Shown here one piece after another: positions 25,701-35,567 of a DNA stretch of 64,000 nt. Numbering within the stretch: position 1 is the stretch's first letter; each line of letters begins with the position of its first letter. Made by a program: the position numbers and the translations under genes. Where the stretch lies: contig CM035357.1 in NCBI GenBank assembly GCA_020137815.1, positions 4,197,996-4,261,995 on the forward strand, given 5' to 3'. The stretch comes from Hormiphora californensis. Its lineage: Eukaryota > Ctenophora > Tentaculata > Cydippida > Pleurobrachiidae. Below the pieces are notes generated by a model, which was given only the letters and a program-made list of their open reading frames with translations, was not told the origin of the DNA and made no database searches.

Positions 25701-26740
25701 GTATAGGAAAACGTGTGACCACTGTCTTAATCATATACCATTATACCAAGCTGATTTGACAAGCTGTGAACAGTCACAGGAACCAACAAGTTTTCTTAAT
25801 GTCATTTGTTCTTGTCCTAGTAGATTTTAGAGTATATTGAAGAAGTTTTCTAACGGCCACCTCTTCCCTGTAGTGAAACTGAGTCCGAGGAGTGTGATAT
25901 TCCCGAGTGTGTCTGGGACAAGGATTGTTATACTGGTATTGGTGTTCACTACAGGTACATTATGAGACACATTTTGCACAGACAAACACGGAGACACTGA
26001 CAGACATACAGATCATAGATACAGATCATAGATCACATACCGACAGACGGCCGATACGGACAGACATAGTCTGTGTGGCAAACTGCAATGTCTTTCTATC
26101 TGACAGATAATATCTGTGGCAATGTCTGTCTGTCTGTCTCAGCTGTGTACGTCGGTGTCACAGACAAAACATCCGACTGAGTTACCACGTCAATATCAAA
26201 ATAATGCACACATAAGTGTTACGACGTTCACGTATTATGACATCTCAAAGCTAATTATAACCACGAGAGCTAGATCCCAAGGCTAAAGAGCAGAGATAAT
26301 TACGTCTCATATATTTAACCAGCCCCTGACCCCTCAATTTCTGTTTCCAGGGGAGACACCAAGCAAACATGGAGCGGACGAAACTGCCAAAACTGGAACT
26401 CCGATTTCCCCCATCCCCATAGTTACCATTCCCCCAAGTACAATTGGGCCGGTGTGGGTGACCACAACAAGTGCAGGAATCCTGATGGAGAGGGACAACC
26501 TTGGTGTTACACTACCAACCTGTTCCACAGGTATTTCGTGTTGCTAGGGGGGGGGGGTTTAGTTGCTAAGGGGATGTGTTGTTACCAGGGAGATATTTAG
26601 TTGATATGTATGGTTGCTATGGGGATGTTTGATAGGTTTCTACTCCGAATAAAAAATAACAATTCGTCCTTTTCCCTAGGTGGAACTACTGTGACATTGC
26701 CCGGTGCAACAGGGACAAGTTCGATTTCTACCGATTCTAA
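4220..26740 (+). CDS. Secreted GCC2/GCC3 Cys-rich repeat protein with two C-terminal kringles
   Basis: I trace 23 exons: 4220-4261, 4876-4942, 6517-6654, 8558-8698, 8863-9006, 9213-9327, 9477-9614, 10274-10423, 10775-10881, 11047-11167, 22855-22946, 23066-23198, 23430-23645, 23797-23870, 24050-24178, 24330-24432, 24629-24792, 24909-25041, 25261-25421, 25591-25700, 25874-25954, 26351-26530, 26680-26740. All have GT-AG borders and matching phases if one surplus G at 8656-8658 is ignored; the sum is 932 residues. The signal peptide starts MKVVAALFLLAASQ. Then come repeated C..C.AG.Y/F modules of the GCC2/GCC3 (ephrin-receptor-like) type and a short linker. Two kringles follow, the second complete with CYTGIGVHYRG, SGRNCQNW, NKCRNPDGEGQPWCY and WNYCDIARC. 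No membrane segment follows, so secretion is inferred. The ligand and role are unknown. It ends 97 bp from the convergent TSG101-like gene. Confidence 0.85.
4333..4412. repeat. Perfect hairpin with 34-bp arms
   Basis: The arms 4333-4366 and 4379-4412 are exact reverse complements separated by 12 bp. It lies in intron 1 of the kringle gene next to a CAAA-rich tract. A foldback or MITE remnant is likely. Confidence 0.8.
4470..4830 (+). repeat. GACA-rich minisatellite
   Basis: Degenerate repeats of ATGACAGACA and related words, with longer higher-order units such as those at 4510-4600. Intronic. The open frames on the minus strand are low-complexity artefacts. Confidence 0.85.
5143..6043 (-). 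CDS. Secreted Gly/Tyr/Gln-rich repeat protein nested in an intron
   Basis: Two exons on the minus strand, 5945-6043 and 5143-5826, join in phase 0 to give 260 residues. Exon 1 encodes a signal peptide (MKSILFLTLLSLTLA) and an acidic stretch. Exon 2 encodes GGYGGGVQNG, GGAQGGYGAQ and, near the end, GGYGQQVAA repeats, split by a non-repetitive middle (about residues 140-190, VGVIQAAQQPEQNIIRYKLV). Composition suggests a structural, extracellular or mucus-type protein; no family is recognised. A TATA-like element (6101-6106) lies about 60 bp upstream of the ATG. The frame ends at TAG inside the last repeat, where sister repeats have CAG; a second in-frame TAG follows seven codons later. The gene sits wholly inside intron 2 of the kringle gene, on the opposite strand. 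Confidence 0.85.
6101..6106 (-). promoter_or_regulatory. TATA box of the Gly-rich gene
   Basis: Minus-strand TATAAA about 58 bp upstream of the start codon, a normal distance for a TATA box with a short leader. Confidence 0.55.
6333..6516 (+). repeat. About 42-bp tandem repeat carrying a splice-acceptor-like motif
   Basis: Four to five copies of a unit that contains CCCAGGTTCTTTCTCC and TCTAAAAGTCTAACGAATCA lead directly into exon 3 of the kringle gene. The true acceptor (TCCAG at 6516) and the first bases of exon 3 form the last copy of the array. Confidence 0.8.
6680..7790 (+). repeat. Array of copies of the exon-3 3' end plus splice donor
   Basis: A unit of about 60 bp, made of the end of exon 3 (GCTGGACAAACCTCTCTTGAAG), its GTAAGA-type donor and the first intron bases ending in a G homopolymer, recurs at about 6690, 7450, 7512, 7574 and 7730. 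A 682-bp transposon splits the first copy. None of the copies has its own acceptor nearby. Confidence 0.8.
6715..7396. mobile_element. Non-autonomous Mutator-like (MULE) element with 9-bp duplication
   Basis: The element begins TTGGTGACATAGACACC and ends with the reverse complement. It is flanked by the 9-bp direct repeat CCTCCCTTG at 6706-6714 and 7397-7405. The inverted arms are imperfectly complementary over more than 200 bp. No transposase frame is present. Long inverted arms and 9-bp duplications are typical of Mutator-like elements; the family assignment is inference. Confidence 0.75.
8161..8254 (+). CDS. Alternative first exon with its own signal peptide
   Basis: An ATG at 8161 opens a 94-bp exon encoding MVCLGFLFLVVLSIDAS and 14 more residues, ending at a GTAAAA donor in phase 1. 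This is the phase the exon at 8558 requires, so it could start a shorter isoform of the kringle gene that skips the first three exons. No polypyrimidine acceptor precedes it, which fits a first exon. It could also mark a second, downstream gene; transcript data would decide. Confidence 0.6.
8377..8530 (+). pseudogene. Two partial 5' copies of the exon at 8558
   Basis: At 8377 and 8488 a CCTAG acceptor is followed by about 43 bp matching the start of the exon at 8558 (GTGCCTGGGGTTGTGATAAC...), then the copy dissolves into CCCTAACAACA repeats. The second copy has point changes. Only the third copy (8558-8698) continues as a full exon. Confidence 0.75.
10070..10262 (+). repeat. 7-bp ATCACTA tandem repeat
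   Basis: About 25 copies of ATCACTA with a few variants, immediately upstream of the acceptor of the exon at 10274. Confidence 0.9.
10545..10765 (+). repeat. CCCTAACAACA tandem repeat
   Basis: Ten-to-eleven-bp repeats flank the chimeric exon copy and lie upstream of the exon at 10775. The same word flanks the partial exon copies at 8340-8560. Confidence 0.85.
10629..10675 (+). pseudogene. Chimeric partial exon copy
   Basis: A TTTAG acceptor is followed by the start of the exon at 10775 and then by the words ACTGGAACCATTGCCCC, which belong to the exon at 8558. The copy ends in CCCTAACAACA repeats. It looks like a product of recombination between repeat-flanked exon fragments. Confidence 0.65.
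11217..11317. mobile_element. hAT-like MITE, copy 2
   Basis: Inverted relative to copy 1, starting CAGGAACCGATCGA. The flanks TTAATCAG (11209-11216) and TTAATTAG (11318-11325) form an 8-bp target duplication with one mismatch, so the insertion is not recent. It lies in the large intron of the kringle gene. Confidence 0.8.
11480..17745. other. Low-quality consensus region
   Basis: The sequence reads as distorted copies of the cleaner units at 17.75-22.6 kb: GGCGCC becomes GGCCCC, and homopolymers of A, G and C are inflated. For example 14000-14160 matches the reverse complement of about 19950-19980 plus 20456-20590 with many errors, and 16190-16560 matches 19257-19600. Reading frames in this stretch are not credible genes. 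Unpolished or collapsed repeat sequence is the likely cause. Confidence 0.75.
17751..19982 (+). repeat. Clean 2.2-kb repeat unit inside the giant element
   Basis: It starts at TTAAATGGCATTCCTCCACG and ends at the next copy of the same junction (interrupted by the MITE at 19983). It contains dozens of TTGGCGCCAA palindromes, near-mirror arms (about 17990-18410 against 18820-19160) and a GA tract at 19660-19800. The following unit begins at about 20452 and repeats 17.95-18.41 kb at 20.66-21.12 kb almost exactly. Confidence 0.7.
19983..20451. mobile_element. 469-bp MITE with TTAA target duplication
   Basis: The ends AGTGAGAGTGGAC and GTCCACTCTCACT belong to inverted arms of about 130-150 bp. 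TTAA occurs on both sides (19979-19982 and 20452-20455). The sister unit at 17741-17760 keeps the empty site with a single TTAA. TTAA targeting is known for piggyBac and Kolobok; AG-type ends favour Kolobok (inference). No coding capacity. Confidence 0.85.
21430..22500. repeat. Inverted arms rich in GCCACGTGGC within the giant element
   Basis: About 220 bp at 21430-21655 recurs as a reverse complement at about 22285-22500. The spacer (21780-22090) is a degenerate run of CCCCTAGA-like words without any reading frame. Confidence 0.75.
22715..22853 (+). repeat. 10-bp CCCACAATAC tandem repeat
   Basis: About 13 copies end exactly at the ACAG acceptor of the exon at 22855. Confidence 0.9.
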
Positions 26741-26837
26741 ACTCGATCCAGCTTCATTAAGAAATGATTATTTAAATGTACAAATTATTTGAGAATAATT
26801 ACAAAATTTTCGAGTTTAAAGTTTTACAATTTCAAAA

Positions 26838-28662
26838 TCAAGATGCAGCTTTGTTCTTTTTCAGTTCCTTTAATCGTTTAATCTTGTAGCGAAGGAGGAA
26901 CTTGTCCCTTCCAAGTTCACCACAGGACCTTAAAAACGACTCAATGTCAATTGTTTTTCGCTTTTTAGCCTCTGTCAACACGTTTAAACAGTCATCAAGC
27001 GCCCTTCCTTCCGCCCTTAGCAACATAATTTCATTTGACATAGAGTCCCTAGCAACGACCTGGTTATCCACTGAGTGTCCCGCATTATCCCGCATCCTCC
27101 TAATTGTCTCTCCCACCTCAGCCACCTCACCTCTTACCACCTCAACCCCCTCACAACACTCTACAAGGTGTCCCCTAACTACCCCCAGCTCCTCCCTAAC
27201 CTCCTCATTCTCCACCTCCAATTGTTCATTCCTCGCCTCAACCTCACTCACCTCATCCTCAATCTCATCTCGGTACCTCATCAGTTCCTCACCAATCGCT
27301 GTTATCATTTCAAATCTTTGTTCGAGCGAGGAGCAACCAGCAGATGATTCTGTTACTTGTTGGAGGGAGGAACTAGGGCGGGGAGAGTCAACCATTATTG
27401 ACCTTTGTTGAAAACTCTCCCTTTCTGTTGTGGTTTCTGGAAGAAGTTCTTGTTTCTCAACTTGAACAAGGTCATCTAATCCCTTCTCCTCATGTTGGTC
27501 CCTACCTTTCTCAGCAGACCCTGCTTTTTCCATAGACCCACCTCTCTCGACAGACTCTGCCTTTTCTATAGACCCACCTCTCTCGACAGACTCTGCTTTT
27601 TCCATAGACCCACCTCTCTCAACAGAGCTGCCTTTGAAGAAAGGTGACGGGGATAAAGACCGCTTTTCGTACAAAGCATGTCCAATATGGTTGACAATTC
27701 CATCCACCAGTTCACTTAGAATGGGCGTGGCACTCCAGTGAGTTAGGAGGTCGTTGTTAAGGAGTCCGTCCTCTGTCACCCCTAGCAACGGGTCACCTGA
27801 AAATACGGAGTTCCTATTAGTTCCAATTAGGAACTGTAAAATCATTCATTCTGAACCTGTTTCAATGTTTCGCGGCGCTAGTCCAACCTGTACTGGCTCG
27901 ATTCTGCAAGTGCATTTTCAAATCGAAACTTACTGCTCGCCCAACACACTCTTTACATGTTGAGTAAGGAATAGGAATGGCACTATAGCTATAGTAACTC
28001 GAATTATAATTAATCAATTATGATTGATTACTAGAATTGTAACTAATTACCAGCATAATCAGGTACATAGACCAGGGGTGGTTCAAGGGGGTAGGTTTCA
28101 GTCAGGATCATTCTCAGGAACACAACCTGATCCTCATCCTCCGGACAGTGATCTTCCTCCTCCTGGTCCAGGTTAAACAACATCTCCCCCTCGAGAGTTA
28201 TAAAGGTCTGCTCCTGTATGATGGATTGAATTTTTCATACTTTTTTATTCTAAAAGCATGCGGACAGTGTCAGGCGAATCTAGAAAAAAGAGCAGGAATG
28301 CTGGAGTGGAGTGTTCGAAAGCGAGTGGTGAGTTTAGAAAGTACTATTGAGTGGTGATCCAATACTACCCTGTAGTGTTATAGTGGTTGAGACGCCCGTA
28401 AACACCTACCCCAGAACCGAAAGAGAGAGAGAAAAAGGGGAGACTGAGATGGGAATCAGGGAGAAAGTATTAGGGATAGACCTACCACAAGTTCTTGGAA
28501 GACCCATTGAAATTCTTCATACTCTGCGAGGATCTCATTGACATCATCCAACATGACCTCTGGGTAGTGATACTCCTCTGGAATCAACTCTCGAATCAGG
28601 TAACGATCAGTGCCTGATTGCGGGGTGACATCTTCCGCGCCACAAATCATGTCCTGTATCAT
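26838..28662 (-). CDS. TSG101: TSG101/Vps23-like ESCRT-I subunit
   Basis: Three exons on the minus strand, 28486-28662, 28051-28213 and 26838-27796, join in phases 0 and 1 to give 432 residues. Residues about 30-165 resemble a UEV domain (YHYPEVMLDDVNEILAEYEE, then LTETYPLEPPLVYVP and GLLNNDLLTHW). Like TSG101 it shows no E2 catalytic Cys in that context. The usual proline-rich linker is replaced by three to four 12-residue repeats of the SVERGGSMEKAE type. A coiled coil (about 250-340) and a C-terminal steadiness box (DDCLNVL...IDIESFLRSCGELGRDKFLLR) follow. Known family role: ESCRT-I sorting of ubiquitinated cargo at endosomes. Sequence is divergent, so a paralogue is possible. It converges on the kringle gene. 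Confidence 0.8.
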
Positions 28663-29446
<784 letters not shown>

Positions 29447-32366
29447 ATGTTGCGGATATCCCTTGTTATCCTTCTAGGACTTGTCTGTAAGTTCCTAATT
29501 TTCCATACCCACTTGCTCCGATTTAAATCGGAAATTTGAACGTTTTGATTCCAAAATTTGCCGCAGCCGTAAAGTTACCTAGCTTTCAAAATCGGCCGCA
29601 AAGTTATTAAATATTTCCCCTGCAGGTATTTCGGATGCGAGCACTGTAGATTGTCTTGCTGATAATACCACAAGCATCACTCCCGAGAGCGAAGCTGCTC
29701 AAGGATGACTACGATTTTGATGTAAGAGACAGCTGTATCTATCTGGCGGTGCCGAACCGATCTAAGCGCACTGTCGACAATCAAATCGGAGTCTGCTTGG
29801 CAGAACACCAATTTTCAGCAGATATGTTTTAATTTGTTAGGTTTTTAATAATAATCCGTGACTATTCCCTGAAGGACGAGCTGGCCAAGCTAAAAGGCAT
29901 TTACTCTGGGAGTCCAGAGACTGTGTTGGGCTACAAATACGTGTCCATTCACCCCGTCAACTACAATGAAATCGAGGTATTGTGATGGTTGTTATAGCAG
30001 ATAGCTGTCAGAGCATTGGTAGCTGTCAGAGGAACGATATTCATTATTCGTTTTATCATCATAACGGGTGGCAACTAAAAATTGTCACTAATTTCAAAAG
30101 GGGTAAATTCTACAGACATTTGACAATTTTTAGTTGCCACCCATTAAATGCAATTAGTTAGTTATAACGATACCTGATCCTGATCTCGGGCTGTTTCAAT
30201 TAGCAAACATATGTATCTCTCTCAATCCAGGTCAACCCATGCTGGGAGGTATCGGGTAGTGTGGTAGGGCACAAGGTTATGCTGGTGGCTCAACCCTACC
30301 CCCTCGGAGAGGGATTCTGTGTGGATTCAAATATTGATGGGTTCTCTCAACTGTGCAATGTGGTATGTGCACTGTGCAGAGGATCATTCCCATCCCATTA
30401 TTTTCACTTTGATTTTGATTTGTCGCCCCAAACTAATAGTAGTTGAGTAAAAAAGGGGTGGACAGGTGGACTTCATGATCCCTCTCTACTCCTGCTCAGA
30501 ACGAATTCAAATACTGTCTTACCTCTCACCCCCAGAACAAGTTGTCTTAACACTCTTCACCCTCACAGAACGAATTCAAATACTGCGATGACGGTGTTGA
30601 CGGTTCTACCTTCCAATTCTCCTGCTACCAACAGTCCTGCGAGAAACAGGGCGTCAACCTCTTCGTTAAGATGGTCGTCAGCGACTCTGATGATGCTGGT
30701 AGGTTGACATTTTACCTTTTATCCTGGGTCCAACGATAACCATGGTAACTCAGAGTTGGACAAACGGATAGAAACAATCCTTTAGAGTTGGACACACGGA
30801 TAGAAACAATCCTTTAGAGTTGGACACACGGATAGAAACAATCCTTTAGAGTTGGACACACGGATAGAAACAATCCTTTAGAGTTGGACACACGGATAGA
30901 AACAATCCTTTAGAGTTGGACACACGGATAGAAACAATCCTTTAGAGTTGGACACACGGATAGAAACAATCCTTTAGAGTTGGACACACGGATAGAAACA
31001 ATCCTTTAGAGTTGGACACACGGATAGAAACAATCCTTTAGAGTTGGACACACGGATAGAAACAATCCTTTAGAGTTGGACACACGGATAGAAACAATCC
31101 TTTAGAGTTGGACACACGGATAGAAACAATCCTTTAGAGTTGGACACACGGATAGAAACAATCCTTTAGAGTTGGACACACGGATAGAAACAATCCTTTA
31201 GAGTTGGACACACGGATAGAAACAATCCTTTAGAGTTGGACACACGGATAGAAACAATCCTTTAGAGTTGGACACACGGATAGAAACAATCCTTTAGAGT
31301 TGGACACACGGATAGAAACAATCCTTTAGAGTTGGACACACGGATAGAAACAATCCTTCAGAGTTGGACACACGGATAGAAACAATCCTTTAGAGTTGGA
31401 CACACGGATAGAAACAATCCTTTAGAGTTGGACGCACGGATAGAAACAATCCTTTAGAGTTGGACACACGGATAGAGTTGGACACACGGGTAGAAACAAT
31501 CATTTAGAGTTCTAGTTGGATACACGGATAGAAACAATCCTTTAGAGTTGGACACACGGATAGAAACAATCCTTTAGAGTTGGACGCACGGATAGAAACA
31601 ATCCTTTAGAGTTGGACACACGGATAGAAACAATCCTTTAGAGTTGGACACACGGATAGAAACAATCCTTTAGAGTTGGACACACGGATAGAAACAATCC
31701 TTTAGAGTTGGACACACGGATAGAAACAATCCTTTAGAGTTGGACACACGGATAGAGTTGGACACACGGGTAGAAACAATCATTTAGAGTTCTAGTTGGA
31801 TACACGGATAGAAACAATCCTTTAGAGTTGGACACACGGATAGAAACAATCCTTTAGAGTTGGACACACGGATAGAGTTGGACACACGGATAGAAACAAT
31901 CATTTAGAGTTCTAGTTGGATACACGGATAGAAACAATCCTTTAGAGTTGGACACACGGATAGAAACAATCCTTTAGAGTTTGTGTAACGACCATTGTCA
32001 CGCATATCAACCATGGGATGATGTTATTTTTGAGTGAAGAGACTTCGATAAGGCCACTTAGGACATGTGTTGCCTCTTTTTGCGCCCACGAAGGAGCTCC
32101 ATCCCATGACAACCAGTTATAAGTTTTTCATCCAATACCAATTGCTACCCTCTCTTATAACTTCAGGTGAAATTGAGTATTGGTGTGACAGTACTAACGA
32201 CACCTATCCCTCATCTCTGATCCGCTCTAGGCCGGAAGTCCAGCCTGCCTATGAAGGACAGGACCCCTCTCAGACGAAGGAGAAATACGATAGTGGAGAT
32301 ATCGCTACAAAAGTGAGCCTTCTGGCTCTCGTTCTGGGACCACTCTTCCTGTCCCTCTTCTTCTAA
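29447..32366 (+). CDS. Secreted/GPI-type Cys-containing protein of unknown family
   Basis: Six exons, 29447-29486, 29626-29721, 29875-29976, 30231-30362, 30569-30698 and 32167-32366, give about 232 residues. A signal peptide MLRISLVILLGLVC opens the protein. The middle holds about nine cysteines (CWEVSG, EGFCVDS, FKYCDDG, FSCYQQSCEKQ, YWCDST). The C-terminus is a short hydrophobic tail (ATKVSLLALVLGPLFLSLFF) with no cytoplasmic residues after it, as in GPI-anchored precursors; a simple membrane anchor is the alternative. Exon 2 has one surplus base: the N-terminal frame runs to a TGA, while the donor side reads KLLKDDYDFD one frame over. I do not recognise the family. The last intron carries a 32-bp minisatellite and a partial copy of the exon-5 start lies at 30499. 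Confidence 0.7.
30066..30142. mobile_element. 77-bp hairpin, MITE-like
   Basis: Arms of 22 bp (GGGTGGCAACTAAAAATTGT and its complement) enclose a 33-bp loop, inside an intron. No clear target duplication. Confidence 0.55.
30752..31978 (+). repeat. 32-bp intronic minisatellite
   Basis: About 38 copies of a 32-bp unit containing GAGTTGGACACACGGATAG and AAACAATCCTTTA. Most copies are identical. From about 31460 a longer higher-order unit with ATTTAGAGTTCTAGTTGGAT appears three times. It fills the last intron of the GPI-type gene. Confidence 0.95.
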
Positions 32367-33020
32367 ATTAGTACTTGATAAACGTTCTAGAGTTTGAAAA
32401 CAATGCCTTTTTAATGAGAATAATTATGTATTGAAATTAGTTTTATAGTATCCCAAATATTATAATAGCGAACAAGTTTTATTTTCACCAGCTGGCGTGC
32501 TCATGGCTTCGTCACAGCTATTCATTATCACTCCCCCACAAGTTCTAAATATTTTTTCATTCTTCGCTGGTCCATCTGTTCAAATGATCTAATATGTCTT
32601 GATCATGTCTTAAACTCTCAAACTCATCTTTTCTCTCTCTCTCTCTTTTCTTCCCATTTTCTCTCTTTTCTCTCTTCTCTCTTTTTTTCTCTCTCTTTTG
32701 TCGCCAGTAACTGGACTGAGTGCTGGAACAGCTGTGGGTTTTCGTTCCGGAATAGGTACTTTAGCGGGAGAAAGAAAGGAGAATGAAGTAGAATGAGAGA
32801 GAGAGAGAAAGAAAGGGAGAGAGAGAGAAAGAAAGGGAATGAGGTAGAAAAATGAAGATTGAGCAATTATTTCTTGTTATATTCCCATTGTCCTGGACCC
32901 CATCATCATCAATAAGGCAGGTGTAGCACTTCAAAATTCATCCTTTAACCACTTGTTTGCCATTATACCTGCCCCTTTGTGACGCGTGCTCCCCATTGTC
33001 TCCAGCCCCCGGTGCTACAA
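32367..33020. other. Intergenic; CT- and GA-rich stretches
   Basis: No gene seen. Contains CT-rich 32625-32700, GA-rich 32790-32840 and simple AT-rich sequence. Confidence 0.5.
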
Positions 33021-33027
33021 TATAAAA
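33021..33027 (+). promoter_or_regulatory. TATA box of the MACPF gene
   Basis: TATAAAA lies 119 bp upstream of the start codon. Between them a block containing AATCTTGTTGAGTCCACC occurs twice (33054 and 33094). Confidence 0.55.
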
Positions 33028-33139
33028 TCACCCATCATCACCTCTCAATCACTAATCTTGTTGAGTCCACCGGCCCTTTCTCAACAATAATATAACTAAT
33101 CTTGTTGAGTCCACCTCTCACTCAACAATAATCATCACC

Positions 33140-35287
33140 ATGATCCGGACAACTCTCCTCCTTTGTCTCGCTCTCTCGGGATCCCAGGCCTATGAGCCTG
33201 ACAACATAATGGGGGTGGTAACAATCAGTGATTACTACCCCACTAACAAAAAGGAGTTTGGTACGGGGTACAACACGGTAACTTTGCGGCGAACATACAC
33301 CAACCCTGTGGAGGTTAGCACGGAACACTTCCTAGGAAATGGGTACATCAGCTGTGAGTTTGAGATTAAGCTCTGTAAAAGCCGGGAGGAGTTCTTCAGC
33401 TCAATGTCAGGTGGTGTGTCAACTTCCGGGAGTTACATGGGAGTTGAAGGGAGTGCTTCGGTGAAATTCCTTACTGAGACGACCATTACAAGTCTTGATT
33501 CCGTTCTGATTGCATCTGTGGAGGCGGTAACGAACACGGAGTATGCCCCCGCCACGGGATATGTAGCTGATGCCCAGAAGTTACTAGATGAGGAGTTGTA
33601 TGAGAGGTTCATTGAAACGTATGGAACCCACTACCAACGGAATATTATCTCTGGAGGTAAAATGATGTTGATAATGAAGTTCACGTCCAACTCAATGGAA
33701 AATAAGAGTGAGCTAGATAGTAAGCTGGGACTATCTACTGGAGTGTTTGGAGCGGAGGCTGAGTTTGCTGCTGCTATGAAGAGTGTGAAGGAAAGCAGTT
33801 CTATGAGCGTCAAGAGCTGGGCTAGTGGCAGTAATACGGAACCTCCTCAACCCAATGTTGAGGCATGCATCCAATACGCTATTGACTTTGCCAAGAGTGT
33901 CCTGGAGTACCCCGCTGTTAAGAAGTTGCAGTACACCGCTCTGTGGACTATACCTGAGACTCCAGCGGCCTTCAAACAGTTCATCTTTAGGAGACAAAGT
34001 GATACTGATAAGGTGGTGAGGATCAGTGTGGCTCTACTAAACGTGGATAACAGGTAATCACAATGTACTATACCCCCTCCTTTAGAACTGGCGGTGAGAG
34101 AAAGACGATTCATATAGTTATTCTTCTTTCTCTCACCGCCAGTTCTAAAGGAGGGGAGTATAATTATAGTTCCAAGTTAGGTCTTGGGAGTTCTGCCATA
34201 TTTCTAGTGCAGTAGAAATGGTCTGTTGTTCTACACATATCCAAATATCTGAGAGGGATCAAAAGACTGCTATAACAGGAGTGATAGATTACTAACCACT
34301 AAACCCCACCTCCAGGTGTACTGATATGAAGGCGCTAAAGAAGGCCGAGATGTCCTTCATCACGGAGAGTGCCTGGGAGGACGTAGAGAGGATCCATAAG
34401 GAGACCATCGCTGCCCGGACATCTGTCCAGAATCTCTTCAAGACTATCAAACCTACTGAGTTCGCTGAACAGATCATTGACAGGTATGTGTACATCAGGA
34501 ACTGACCGAAACAAGTAAACAACCAATCAGAACTCGTCATTTAGGTCACGTGATTGGTGATCAGCCAATCAGGGACCAGTATTTCCTGATTCGGTCGGTT
34601 CCTGGTGTGTGTACATGTGTGTTTGTACTTTGTAATTCTTGCAATGATCAGCATTGGCAGTCTCAAACGCCTCGATCAGTTAAAGTTAATCTTGAGAGTT
34701 CCTAGTGTTGTAGGACTATTTAATTGGGCACGTAAAAACTATTCCCTACTTTTATTCCAGGTACCAAGCAACTGCAGAGAAATTAGACGCCCAAATCGAT
34801 GAAATCTTGGACTCAGAGAGACGATTGGATTCCACCAAGTCCATGTTCATAAAAAGCGCGGGAACTGGAAAGTTCATCTCCACAGATGATGGTGGATATC
34901 CAAGACTGGACTCCCGATCTCCCATTGCCATCAACATGCAAGGAACCAACGGAGGACTGAAGATTGTCATTGGTGGAAACCACTACACAACAATTCGGGC
35001 TAATTCGGACAAACGATACTCTCTCTGTATGGGATCTAACCTGTGGTACTGCTTCTGGGAGCGAGATCAAGACAGAAACCCCAGATGTCAGTGGAGACTG
35101 GCCCACGCCTCCGATGTATCCTAAGTCTACCTTGGACTACGGGGATCGGCTGATCGTTTACAACAGATATTGGCCTAGTTACATTATGGGAGTTAGTGAT
35201 GATGGTCAGTGGTTGGGGACGATTGAGGCTAAGTACTACGAGAACAAGAATCACCAGTGGCAAGTGGACAAGAGTAATCGAATTTAA
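33140..35287 (+). CDS. Secreted MACPF-domain protein with beta-trefoil-like C-terminus
   Basis: Exons 33140-34053, 34316-34483 and from 34761 on join in phase 2. The first frame ends at 35124 (481 residues). A signal peptide (MIRTTLLLCLALSGSQA) is followed by a MACPF-type domain, identified by the signature YGTHYQRNIISGG at about residue 160 and the flanking helix-rich segments. Exons 2-3 add a helical linker. From about residue 386 there is a beta-trefoil-like region with FISTDDGG and a QWRL end motif. A further segment ending in HQWQV, which looks like the next trefoil repeat, lies one frame over (to 35287), so the reading frame changes between about 35098 and 35124; this is either an assembly error or a real truncation. 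MACPF proteins can form membrane pores in immunity, venom or development; which applies here is unknown. Both introns contain small transposons. Confidence 0.8.
34071..34160. mobile_element. 90-bp MITE in MACPF intron 1, TA target
   Basis: Inverted arms of about 38 bp (CCTCCTTTAGAACTGGCGGT and complement) bounded by TA on both sides, as in Tc1/mariner-derived MITEs. Confidence 0.7.
34496..34604. mobile_element. hAT-like MITE, copy 3
   Basis: Same family as the copies at 3403 and 11217. It starts 12 bp after the splice donor of MACPF exon 2. The flanking duplication (GTGTACAT before, GTGTGTGTACAT after) is blurred by a GT repeat. Confidence 0.75.
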
Positions 35288-35567
35288 AGATTTAAACAAT
35301 TATTTTTGCTGAACATAAAATTATGATACGTCTGTTTGTTTTGTCTTCGTCAAACCGAATTTGAGCACGAATCAATCATTCAATCATAACATTTGATTTA
35401 TTGGCTACAAATTAGCTAACTCAACTTCAATCTGCAAACACTTTTTCAAGAGTTATAGAGCTCAATTCTTTTTCACCAAAAGTTGTCCAGGCATTTCTTC
35501 AGCTCTCTCTCTTTCTCTCCCTTAATATCCATTTCTAAATCTGTCCCTCAAATGTTCTCAATTTTCC

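Noticed and set aside
30752-31978. CRISPR-like regular repeat
   Set aside because: The 32-bp units are contiguous without spacers, in a eukaryotic intron.
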